Source: UBA4717 sp002404395 (GTDB taxonomy: Bacteria > Bacillota > Clostridia > Oscillospirales > CAG-272). Taken from it: a stretch of 12,043 nt of DNA. The notes under the pieces are model-generated. The model ran no database searches, was not told the DNA's origin, and saw only the letters and a program-made list of their open reading frames with translations. The DNA is taken from assembly GCA_937902275.1 (NCBI GenBank), contig CALFNW010000071.1, positions 1 through 12,043 on the forward strand, in the 5' to 3' direction. The translations under genes were made by a program, and so were the position numbers. This document shows, piece after piece, positions 6,337 to 12,043 of this stretch. Positions within the stretch are counted from its first letter, which is position 1, and every line of letters starts with the position of its first letter.

Positions 6337-6365
6337 ATTATATCACAGCTTCCCTGTCAAATCAA
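6337..6365 (-). promoter_or_regulatory. Leftward sigma-A promoter for the candidate small RNA
   Basis: On the minus strand TTGATT (6360-6365), a 17-base spacer and TATAAT (6337-6342) with an extended -10 TG (TGATATAAT). A perfect 10-bp palindrome CGACGCGTCG (6327-6336) directly follows the -10 box and covers the expected start site, a possible operator. Confidence 0.6.
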
Positions 6366-6422
6366 GTATCGGAAGCGGGCGTCGGGCGGTATTTCAAAAT
6401 AATTTATATTACGCCCGGGGAC

Positions 6423-6451
6423 TTGACAAAATCAAGGCTTTAGCGTATAAT
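6423..6451 (+). promoter_or_regulatory. Perfect-consensus sigma-A promoter of the MFS gene
   Basis: TTGACA (6423-6428), exactly 17 bases, TATAAT (6446-6451). Transcription would start near 6458, leaving a leader of about 100 bases before the ATG at 6561. Confidence 0.88.
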
Positions 6452-6457
6452 TGTCGG

Positions 6458-6560
6458 ACAATGCTTTGATATCTTTCATATATTTAATATCAGTGAGACG
6501 CTTCGCTCAGACCCGATATTTCGTTTTTCATGGGTCGGCTCCGCCGACAGAACTTACGCA
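6458..6560 (+). promoter_or_regulatory. Structured 5' leader of the MFS gene
   Basis: AATATC (6486-6491) pairs with GATATT (6515-6520), enclosing TGAG-A-CG-CTT-CG-CTCA (6494-6509). A second perfect hairpin, GTCGGC-TCC-GCCGAC (6534-6548), ends 12 bases before the start codon. ATATC at 6487-6491 could instead pair with GATAT at 6468-6472, so alternative folds exist. There is no recognisable Shine-Dalgarno sequence before the ATG. No known riboswitch class is recognised. Confidence 0.5.
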
Positions 6561-7784
6561 ATGAACTTCAAGCACACCCGTTTCGCCTGTTATCTTTCAT
6601 ACATCGTACAGGCGATCGTTGTAAACATCGCCCCGCTCTTTTTCGTGGTATTCAGACGCGATTTCGGCATTTCGGTCAGCGCGCTCGGAACGCTCGTATT
6701 ATTTGAATTTATCGTTCAGCTTATTGTGGACATCGCTTCGATCAAGATAATCGGGCTTTTCGGCTACAAGAAAAGCGCGGTGCTCGCTAACGCTTTTTCC
6801 GCGCTCGGATTGCTCGCGCTCGGCGCGCTTCCGCGGCTGATCGATCCCACCGTCGGTTTATTTGCCGCGACCTTTTTGTACAGCATCGGCGGCGGTCTGA
6901 TCGAAGTGATAATCAACCCGATCGTCGATTCGCTTCCGAACGACAGCACCTCCGCCTCGCTTGCCCTCTTACACTCCTTTTACAGCTGGGGGCAGACGGG
7001 CGTGATACTTATTTCAAGCGCGCTCATTTTCCTGCTCGGCGACGTGCATTGGTATCTGCTCCCGTTTATCTGGGCAGCCGTTCCGCTTTTCTGCACTTTG
7101 CTTTTTGCCGCGGTGCCGGTCAATGAGAACGCCGACTGCGAAAAGCTTTCGCTGCGCGGTGTGCTCAAAAGCCGCATATTCTTCGTTTTCCTTTTGATCA
7201 TGATCTGCAGCGGCGCGACCGAAATGATAATTTCTCAATGGGCGTCCTATTTTGCCGAGACCGGTCTCGGAGTCACCAAGCTTGCCGGCGATCTGCTCGG
7301 TCCCTGCATTTTCGCGCTCATGATGGCTTTCGGCAGGACCTTCTACGGCATTTTCGGCAAGCGGATCCCGATCGTCAGGGCGCTGACCTTTTGCAGTACG
7401 CTTGCGGTCGCGGCGTATCTCGGCATTGCTTTTTTACCGAATCCGATCCTTGTCATGGCAGCGTTTGCGGCGGCGGGCATTGCCGTCAGTCTGATGTGGC
7501 CCGGCACGCTTGCCGCCGCTTCCGACATACTTCCGAAAAGCGGCGCTTCGACGGCGATGTTTGCGCTGCTGGCTTTCGGCGGAGACGTCGGCTGCTCGAT
7601 CGGTCCGTGGCTTAACGGGATCGTCAACGACGCGCTCTCGGGCGGCGGCAGCTTTTTAGACTTTTTCCCGGGCGGCTCGCCCGAGCAGTCGGCGCTTCGC
7701 GCGGCGATCTTCGTCTGCATTATTTTCCCGATCGCCATGCTTTCATGTGTACGGACAGCGGCAGGAATCGCCCGCCGGACCTGA
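6561..7784 (+). CDS. Major facilitator superfamily (MFS) transporter
   Basis: A 407-residue, very hydrophobic protein with about 12 predicted membrane segments in two halves separated by a charged loop near residues 188-205 (VPVNENADCEKLSLRG). Length and topology are those of a single-domain MFS carrier. GYKKSA after helix two (68-73) and FGKRIP (266-271) in the second half sit where MFS loop motifs fall. ICSGATEMIISQWASYF (211-227) and MWPGT (311-315) recall the fucose/glucose permease-like (FHS-type) sugar carriers, so proton-linked sugar import is a reasonable guess; drug or other solute export is not excluded. The ATG has no clear ribosome site but has a consensus promoter and a structured leader. 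hprK follows after 74 bases, probably on the same transcript. Confidence 0.85.
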   Translation: MNFKHTRFACYLSYIVQAIVVNIAPLFFVVFRRDFGISVSALGTLVLFEFIVQLIVDIASIKIIGLFGYKKSAVLANAFSALGLLALGALPRLIDPTVGLFAATFLYSIGGGLIEVIINPIVDSLPNDSTSASLALLHSFYSWGQTGVILISSALIFLLGDVHWYLLPFIWAAVPLFCTLLFAAVPVNENADCEKLSLRGVLKSRIFFVFLLIMICSGATEMIISQWASYFAETGLGVTKLAGDLLGPCIFALMMAFGRTFYGIFGKRIPIVRALTFCSTLAVAAYLGIAFLPNPILVMAAFAAAGIAVSLMWPGTLAAASDILPKSGASTAMFALLAFGGDVGCSIGPWLNGIVNDALSGGGSFLDFFPGGSPEQSALRAAIFVCIIFPIAMLSCVRTAAGIARRT

Positions 7785-7829
7785 CGGAAGTCAGAGTTCT
7801 TATCGTTCAAAACGCAGCTCGTTATATGT

Positions 7830-7844
7830 GCCGCTGACAGCGGC
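7830..7844 (+). other. Perfect hairpin directly upstream of the hprK ribosome site
   Basis: GCCGCT-GAC-AGCGGC, a 6-bp stem with a 3-base loop. It ends two bases before GGAGG (7847-7851) and 14 bases before the ATG. There is no U-tract, so it is not an intrinsic terminator. Confidence 0.55.
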
Positions 7845-7858
7845 GTGGAGGCAAAATT

Positions 7859-8800
7859 ATGGATTCATGCTATTCGATACCGTTGACCGACGTAATCAAG
7901 GAATTTTCTCTTGAGGAAATTTACGTTCCCGACCACATCTCCGAGATCACGGTCAAGCTGACCGAGGTATGCCGCCCGGGTCTCCAGCTCTCGGGCTATT
8001 TCGGTCACTTTGAGCCGCAACGCATCCAACTTATCGGAAAAGCCGAGCACAAGTATCTTGAAATGCTTGAGCCGGACGCGCGCCGCGCCGCTCTCACCAA
8101 CTTTTTTGAGACCAAGCCGAACTCGGTCATTATCTCGTCAAATCTTGAAGTATTTCACGATATGCTTGAGATCGCCGAGTATTTTGAGATCCCGATCCTG
8201 CGGACGCCCGAGCGCACGAGCGCTTTTTCGGCGTCGCTCGTCGCTTACCTGAACGTCAGCCTTGCGCCGCGCATCACGCGTCACGGCGTGCTCGTTGAGG
8301 TATACGGCGAGGGTATGCTCATTCTCGGCGAAAGCGGAGTCGGCAAGAGCGAAACGGCGATCGAGCTTGTCAAGCGCGGTCACAGGCTTATCGCCGACGA
8401 CGCGGTCGAGATCAAGCGCGTGTCTTCAAAAACGCTCGTCGGCACCGCGCCCGAGATCATTCGCCACTATGTGGAGCTGCGCGGAATCGGGATCGTTGAC
8501 GTAAAGCGCATTTTCGGTGTCGGCGCGGTCAAGATGACCGAAAAGATCGACATGGTAGTCAATCTTGAGCCGTGGGTCGAAGGCAAGATGTATGATCGGC
8601 TCGGACTTGAAAACAATGTGACGGAGATACTCGGTATTGAAATACCGACAACTATAATTCCGGTCCGCCCCGGGCGGAATCTGGCGATCATTCTTGAAAT
8701 TGCCGCGATGAACAATCGTCAGAAGCGCATGGGCTACAACACTGCCGTCGAATTCAACAAGCGTTTGATGGGGGAGATGAATTTCGACGCCGGCCGCTGA
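7859..8800 (+). CDS. hprK: HPr kinase/phosphorylase
   Basis: The 313 residues match full-length HprK/P of Firmicutes, a bifunctional enzyme that phosphorylates Ser46 of HPr (or Crh) with ATP or pyrophosphate and removes the phosphate again, setting catabolite repression. The N-terminal domain spans about residues 1-130. The kinase domain shows the His142 region ITRHGVLVEVYG, Walker A GESGVGKS (157-164), RLIADDAVEI (176-185), the family signature ELRGIGIVDVKRIFGVGAV (206-224) and the C-terminal PVRPGRNLAIILEIAAMN (268-285). GGAGG lies seven bases before the ATG. All key motifs are intact, so the protein should be active. It follows an MFS carrier rather than the lgt gene often linked to hprK in other Firmicutes. 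Confidence 0.97.
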   Translation: MDSCYSIPLTDVIKEFSLEEIYVPDHISEITVKLTEVCRPGLQLSGYFGHFEPQRIQLIGKAEHKYLEMLEPDARRAALTNFFETKPNSVIISSNLEVFHDMLEIAEYFEIPILRTPERTSAFSASLVAYLNVSLAPRITRHGVLVEVYGEGMLILGESGVGKSETAIELVKRGHRLIADDAVEIKRVSSKTLVGTAPEIIRHYVELRGIGIVDVKRIFGVGAVKMTEKIDMVVNLEPWVEGKMYDRLGLENNVTEILGIEIPTTIIPVRPGRNLAIILEIAAMNNRQKRMGYNTAVEFNKRLMGEMNFDAGR

Positions 8801-8803
8801 CGC

Positions 8804-8816
8804 GCGGATTTTCCGC
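8804..8816 (+). terminator. Weak terminator-like hairpin after hprK
   Basis: GCGGA-TTT-TCCGC starts three bases after the hprK stop, followed by the T-rich but interrupted TTCATTTA. The stem is short and lacks a clean U-tract, so termination here is uncertain. Confidence 0.35.
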
Positions 8817-8850
8817 TTCATTTACGGCGATCGGTATAGTTTGGTGCGGC

Positions 8851-8886
8851 TTTAAGGTGATTATGTGGGTTTAAGGTGATTATGTG
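8851..8886 (+). repeat. 19-bp direct repeat, two copies
   Basis: TTTAAGGTGATTATGTG occurs at 8851-8867 and again at 8870-8886, a 19-bp period. The second copy runs into the palindrome at 8884-8913. Confidence 0.85.
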
Positions 8887-8921
8887 ACTTTTTCTCCGGC
8901 AAGAAAAAGTCACCAAAAAGT
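8884..8921. repeat. 12-bp palindromic element, copy 1
   Basis: Arms 8884-8895 (GTGACTTTTTCT) and 8902-8913 (AGAAAAAGTCAC) are perfectly complementary around CCGGCA and are followed by CAAAAAGT. A second element at 11995-12022 shares the layout with three compensatory pair changes and the trailing CAAAGAGT, so this is a dispersed structured repeat rather than a chance hairpin. Confidence 0.8.
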
Positions 8922-8943
8922 GCCTCGGGATAGGGGAGCGGTC

Positions 8944-8993
8944 GGCTCGGTCGCGGCTACTCGCAAGCCGAAAGGCTTGCACGCCGCTGAGCC
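8944..8993. other. Long bulged hairpin with GAAA tetraloop
   Basis: Three nested stems: GGCTC/GAGCC (8944-8948, 8989-8993), GCGGC/GCCGC (8953-8957, 8983-8987) and GCAAGCC/GGCTTGC (8963-8969, 8974-8980) closed by GAAA. That is seventeen pairs in total. The GNRA loop suggests an RNA-level structure. Confidence 0.6.
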
Positions 8994-9009
8994 GCCATCC
9001 CCTCCCGAA

Positions 9010-9258
9010 CCCAACCCCTGCGGGTGGGGCGGGCATTCGCAAAGCGGCGCTCTCGACAGCAACCGGCTCGGCGGGGCGCCATTTCCTCACGGACCCAACC
9101 CCTGCGGGTGGGGCGGGCATTCGCGGAGCGGCGCTCTCGATAGCAAACGGCACGGCGGGGCGCCCGCCATCCCCTCCCGGACCCAACCCCTGCGGTGGGA
9201 CGGGCATTCGCAAAGCGGCGCTCTCGACAGCAACCGGCACGGCGGGGCGCCCGCCGTA
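9010..9258. repeat. GC-rich tandem array, three units of 84-88 bp
   Basis: CCCAACCCCTGCGG starts units at 9010, 9094 and 9182 (periods 84 and 88). Each unit continues with GGGCATTCGC, a GCGGCGCTCTCGA block and GGCGGGGCGCC. A partial flank (GCCATCCCCTCCCG) precedes the first unit at about 8993 and recurs before the third. Both strands are open through the array, but neither has a ribosome site or a recognisable protein, so I treat it as non-coding. With 8804-8993 it fills the 551-base gap between hprK and the LCP gene. Confidence 0.88.
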
Positions 9259-9287
9259 ATTTTTTCTGCAAACGTAACCGAAAGCTA

Positions 9288-9316
9288 TTGCAAAAAAGAA
9301 AAAAATATAGTATAAT
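9288..9316 (+). promoter_or_regulatory. Sigma-A promoter of the LCP gene
   Basis: TTGCAA (9288-9293), a 17-base A-rich spacer and TATAAT (9311-9316). Transcription would start near 9323, about 30 bases before the ATG at 9352, with GGGGGA at 9342-9347 as ribosome site. Confidence 0.8.
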
Positions 9317-9351
9317 ACAGTAATGCTACCGATAAATTCAAGGGGGAATAT

Positions 9352-10368
9352 ATGAAAGCCTCTCTGCGGAATTTTTTAATAACCTTTCTTGTATCACTGA
9401 TAATATTCGGTATTGCCGCGTACTTCGTCTCGGGCTTCGTTACAAACACCATCACCGATACGATCGACGGCTCGGATACCGTATCCTTTGAGATCGTCAC
9501 TCAGACCGAGGACTCCACCTCCGAATCCGACAAGCCGCAGATCCCGCCCGAGGAGATCAAGGGCGAATCCTTTACGCTCGCGCTTATCGGCACCGATTAT
9601 CAGCCGAAACTTTTCGACGATTACAGCGTTGAAGAAAACTACGCGGGCGACGGCTTCCCGCCGCTGCGCGACCGCACCTACGCCGCCGACACCGTTGTGA
9701 TAGTGCGTGGCGACAAGGCTACACAGACCTTTCTCTTCACCGCCGTGCCCACCGACATGAGACTTGACGTGGACGGCAGGATCATGACCCTCGGCGAGGT
9801 CTACTACGAAAAGGGACTCGAATACTTCATGCACAAGCTTACCGCGCTGACCGGCTTTGAGCTTGACAAATATTTCGTCGTCAATATAGGCGATCTTGCC
9901 GATATCGTCAACACTTTCGGCGGCGTAAGCTTCAACGTCCCCGAGGACATGAGCTACGAGGATCCCGCGCAGGAACTGACTATCGACCTCAAGCGCGGCA
10001 ACCAATACATAGACGGCAAGAAAGCGGCTCAGCTTTTACGCTACGACAACTACGCCTCAAGCGACAACTCGCGTTCAAAGACCACCGCCGACTTCATGCT
10101 TGCGCTTGCCGAAAAGCTTTCGGACGCGTCCTACATTGAAAAAGCGGCCTCGCTTTTAAAGGCGGTATCCAAATACGCGACTACCAACTACACGGCGGAG
10201 GATCTCGCCGACAACCTCGGCGTTATCATGAAATACGACGACTTTGAAAAGCTCACGCTTGCCTACCCCGGCAAATACATCACCGTGGGAGACGAGCGGC
10301 GCTTTGAGCCGGACATCAAAGCGGCGATCAGCGCCTATTCGGTCTATCGCGGCACGGTCGCAAAGTAA
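9352..10368 (+). CDS. LytR-CpsA-Psr (LCP) family cell-wall protein
   Basis: A 338-residue protein with one N-terminal membrane anchor (residues 8-30) and a Thr/Ser/Glu-rich linker (40-70), then an extracellular LCP domain at about 74-255. Family landmarks are LALIGTD (76-82), RTYAADTVVIVRGD (108-121), AVPTDMRLDV (131-140), KYFVVNIGDLADIVNTFGGVSFNVP (173-197) and KKAAQLLRYDN (223-233). LCP enzymes move polyprenyl-linked glycopolymers such as teichoic acid or capsule onto peptidoglycan. Two deviations stand out: the usual IPRD arginine is Thr134 here, and the RxRKTD...GR stretch is rewritten as RYDNYASSDNSRSK (230-243). Some substrate-contact arginines may therefore be lost, and activity is uncertain. 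It has its own promoter, follows a repeat block and precedes glyQS by 90 bases. Confidence 0.85.
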   Translation: MKASLRNFLITFLVSLIIFGIAAYFVSGFVTNTITDTIDGSDTVSFEIVTQTEDSTSESDKPQIPPEEIKGESFTLALIGTDYQPKLFDDYSVEENYAGDGFPPLRDRTYAADTVVIVRGDKATQTFLFTAVPTDMRLDVDGRIMTLGEVYYEKGLEYFMHKLTALTGFELDKYFVVNIGDLADIVNTFGGVSFNVPEDMSYEDPAQELTIDLKRGNQYIDGKKAAQLLRYDNYASSDNSRSKTTADFMLALAEKLSDASYIEKAASLLKAVSKYATTNYTAEDLADNLGVIMKYDDFEKLTLAYPGKYITVGDERRFEPDIKAAISAYSVYRGTVAK

Positions 10369-10417
10369 GCGTGCCGTCAAAATTTACGAAACTTAATTAA
10401 AAGCAATACAGCATAAC

Positions 10418-10444
10418 GGCTCGCCGCGAAGTATGCGGCAAGCC
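10418..10444 (+). other. Hairpin upstream of the glyQS ribosome site
   Basis: GGCT-C-GCCGC (10418-10427) pairs with GCGGC-A-AGCC (10435-10444), nine pairs with one C/A mismatch and a 7-base loop. It ends four bases before GGAGG (10449-10453) and 14 bases before the ATG. The 90-base gap is too short for a T-box leader. Confidence 0.5.
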
Positions 10445-10458
10445 ACACGGAGGCAAAA

Positions 10459-11850
10459 ATGAACAACAGCGAAAAAACAATGGACAAGATCGTAGCGCTC
10501 TGCAAGAACCGCGGCTTCGTATACTCGGGTTCCGAGATCTACGGCGGTCTTGCCAACTCGTGGGACTTCGGTCCGCTCGGCGTGGAATTCAAGAACAACG
10601 TAAAGCGCGCCTGGTGGAAAAAATTCGTCCAGGAATCGCGCTACAACGTCGGACTCGACAGCGCGATCATTATGAATCCCGAGGTATGGGTCGCGTCGGG
10701 TCACGTCGGCGGCTTCTCCGACCCGCTTATGGACTGCAAGGCGTGCAAGACGCGTCACCGTGCGGACAAGCTCGTTGAGGATTACATTGCCGAGCACGGG
10801 CTTGACATCAATCCGAACGGCTGGTCTAACGATATGCTTGCCTCCTTTATCCGTGAAAAAGGCATCACCTGCCCGGTCTGCGGCAAGGCGGACTTCACCG
10901 ACATCCGCAAATTCAATCTTATGTTCAAGACCTATCAGGGCGTTACCGAGGACTCGTCAAGCGAGCTTTACCTCCGTCCCGAGACGGCTCAGGGCATTTT
11001 TGTAAACTTCAACAACATTGCGCGCACGACGCGCAAAAAGCTGCCTTTCGGCGTAGGTCAGATCGGCAAATCTTTCAGAAACGAGATCACGCCCGGCAAC
11101 TTTATTTTCAGGATCCGCGAATTTGAGCAGATGGAGCTTGAATTTTTCTGCAAGCCGGGCACCGACCTCGAATGGTTCAAGTATTGGAAGGACTATTGTG
11201 AGAACTTCCTTTACAGTCTCGGCATCAGCCGCGAAAATCTCCGTTTGCGCGATCACGAAAAGGAAGAGCTTTGCTTCTACTCAAAGGCGACGACCGACTT
11301 TGAGTACCGCTTCCCGTTCGGCTGGGGCGAGCTTTGGGGCATTGCCGACCGCACCGACTATGATCTCACGCAGCATTCGAATCACAGCGGTGAAAAGCTT
11401 GACTACTTTGATCCCGAGACGAACGAGAGATACACGCCTTACGTCATTGAGCCGTCGCTCGGTGCGGACCGCGTAACGCTCGCGTTCTTAGTCGAGGCGT
11501 ATGATGAGGAGGTCATTGACGAGAAGGACACTCGTGTGGTCATGCACTTCCACCCTGCCCTTGCGCCGGTAAAGGCGGCGGTACTTCCGCTTGCGAAGAA
11601 GCTCGGCGAGCAGGCAAACGAAGTTGCCGACATGCTCAGGCGGCACTTCAACATTGAATATGATGAATCCGGTTCGATCGGCAAGCGTTACCGCCGTCAG
11701 GACGAGATCGGCACGCCTTTCTGCATCACGTATGATTTTGACTCGCTTGAGGATGGGTGTGTGACGGTTCGCGACCGCGACACGATGGCGCAGGAACGCG
11801 TCAGGATCGACGAGCTGGTTGAATACATTGGTAAGAGAATTGAATTTTAA
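10459..11850 (+). CDS. glyQS: Glycyl-tRNA synthetase, alpha2 (single-chain) type
   Basis: The 463 residues are a complete class II GlyRS of the homodimer type, which charges tRNA-Gly with glycine in the cytosol. The start NSEKTMDKIVALCKNRGFVY is typical, and GGAGG lies five bases before the ATG. Landmarks are a zinc site with Cys93, Cys96, Cys138 and Cys141 (CKAC, CPVC), LRPETAQGIFVNF (172-184), motif 2 SFRNEITPGNFIFRIREFEQME (205-226), GELWGIADRTDYDL (290-303), motif 3 SLGADRVTLAFL (333-344) and a C-terminal anticodon-binding domain (about 360-463) ending RVRIDELVEYI. No T-box is visible, so control may be constitutive or by readthrough from the LCP gene. A clear terminator follows. Confidence 0.97.
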   Translation: MNNSEKTMDKIVALCKNRGFVYSGSEIYGGLANSWDFGPLGVEFKNNVKRAWWKKFVQESRYNVGLDSAIIMNPEVWVASGHVGGFSDPLMDCKACKTRHRADKLVEDYIAEHGLDINPNGWSNDMLASFIREKGITCPVCGKADFTDIRKFNLMFKTYQGVTEDSSSELYLRPETAQGIFVNFNNIARTTRKKLPFGVGQIGKSFRNEITPGNFIFRIREFEQMELEFFCKPGTDLEWFKYWKDYCENFLYSLGISRENLRLRDHEKEELCFYSKATTDFEYRFPFGWGELWGIADRTDYDLTQHSNHSGEKLDYFDPETNERYTPYVIEPSLGADRVTLAFLVEAYDEEVIDEKDTRVVMHFHPALAPVKAAVLPLAKKLGEQANEVADMLRRHFNIEYDESGSIGKRYRRQDEIGTPFCITYDFDSLEDGCVTVRDRDTMAQERVRIDELVEYIGKRIEF

Positions 11851-11870
11851 GTTTTATAATACTTAAATTG

Positions 11871-11900
11871 GGGGTTGCCGTGCTCCGGCAGCCCCTTTTT
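11871..11900 (+). terminator. Rho-independent terminator of glyQS
   Basis: GGGGTTGCCG (11871-11880) pairs with CGGCAGCCCC (11886-11895), ten pairs with one G-T wobble and loop TGCTC, followed by TTTTT (11896-11900). It lies 21 bases after the stop. Confidence 0.92.
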
Positions 11901-11914
11901 CTGAGGCGGCATTG

Positions 11915-11933
11915 AGCGGGCGAGCCGCCCGCT
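11915..11933. other. Perfect GC hairpin downstream of glyQS
   Basis: AGCGGGCG-AGC-CGCCCGCT, an 8-bp stem with a 3-base loop and no T-tract. It is part of the GC-rich intergenic block (11901-11994) that precedes the second palindromic element. Confidence 0.5.
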
Positions 11934-11994
11934 ACCCCCATTATCATGTGGGCGTTGGAAAGTGCTCGCCGCCCTCTCGTCGGCGGAAGGGGGT

Positions 11995-12029
11995 GTTACT
12001 TTCTCGGGAACGAGAAAGTAACCAAAGAG
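11995..12029. repeat. 12-bp palindromic element, copy 2
   Basis: Arms 11995-12006 (GTTACTTTCTCG) and 12011-12022 (CGAGAAAGTAAC) are perfectly complementary around a GGAA tetraloop and are followed by CAAAGAGT. It matches the element at 8884-8921 in layout, with changes at stem positions 3, 9 and 12 that all keep pairing. The element may continue past the right edge. Confidence 0.8.
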
Positions 12030-12043
12030 TTCTTTCCGCAAGG

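Noticed and set aside
6194..6469. 91-codon frame with genome-like codon choice (starting at a TTG)
   Set aside because: It has no ribosome site and no recognisable domain, starts right behind the terminator and runs through the MFS promoter. A decayed gene fragment is possible but not supported.
8884..9315. 143-codon plus-strand frame, and a 140-codon frame on the other strand, through the GC-rich array
   Set aside because: Open frames on both strands are expected from GC-rich repeats. The starts lack ribosome sites, and the plus-strand frame starts inside the palindrome.
10369..10458. T-box or glycine riboswitch upstream of glyQS
   Set aside because: The gap is only 90 bases, with one simple hairpin and no T-box consensus or terminator/antiterminator pair.

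Overview
The window looks like a piece of a GC-rich Firmicutes chromosome, most likely an uncultured gut-type Clostridia (Oscillospirales or Christensenellales-like). The evidence is HPr kinase/phosphorylase (hprK), an alpha2-type glycyl-tRNA synthetase with a four-cysteine zinc site, a LytR-CpsA-Psr (LCP) cell-wall protein, mostly strong GGAGG ribosome binding sites and near-consensus sigma-A promoters. The genus cannot be read from the sequence. No tRNA, rRNA, CRISPR array or transposase gene is visible.

Left third (1-4197, minus strand): a putative carbohydrate-catabolic operon. It reads leftward from a promoter near 4240-4267: a hydroxypyruvate-isomerase-like TIM-barrel protein (3400-4197), then three Gfo/Idh/MocA-type oxidoreductases (1906-3159, 571-1695, and 1-270, which runs off the left edge). 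Every gap between these genes is filled by locally duplicated DNA. The first gap has one and a half copies of a roughly 100-bp hairpin-bearing repeat, and the second has two exact-period 100-bp copies. The third has an 82-bp tandem array in which each unit carries a ribosome binding site, an ATG and the first 11 codons of the downstream oxidoreductase.

Divergent regulatory region (4198-4436): back-to-back sigma-A promoters flank a perfect 7-3-7 dyad, a candidate operator for a regulator encoded elsewhere. Rightward from it lie an alpha/beta-hydrolase esterase (4437-5258) and an endonuclease/exonuclease/phosphatase-family enzyme (5390-6142), which ends at a perfect 19-bp terminator hairpin.

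Centre (6143-8800): the 418-bp space after the terminator has no convincing protein gene. It does have a good leftward promoter whose transcript would run about 185 nt into the U-tail side of the same terminator, so it is a candidate small RNA. A perfect TTGACA-17-TATAAT promoter then drives a 12-TM MFS transporter through a structured 100-nt leader. hprK follows 74 bp later. An MFS (possibly sugar) carrier, HPrK (carbon catabolite repression sensor kinase) and the sugar operon give the region a carbon-use theme.

Right part (8801-12043): a 551-bp non-coding block holds a short direct repeat, a 12-bp palindrome, a long hairpin with a GAAA loop and a three-unit GC-rich tandem array. An LCP protein with its own promoter and glycyl-tRNA synthetase with a clear terminator follow. 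The last 30 bases hold a second copy of the 12-bp palindrome with three compensatory base-pair changes, which shows that the two are related structured elements.
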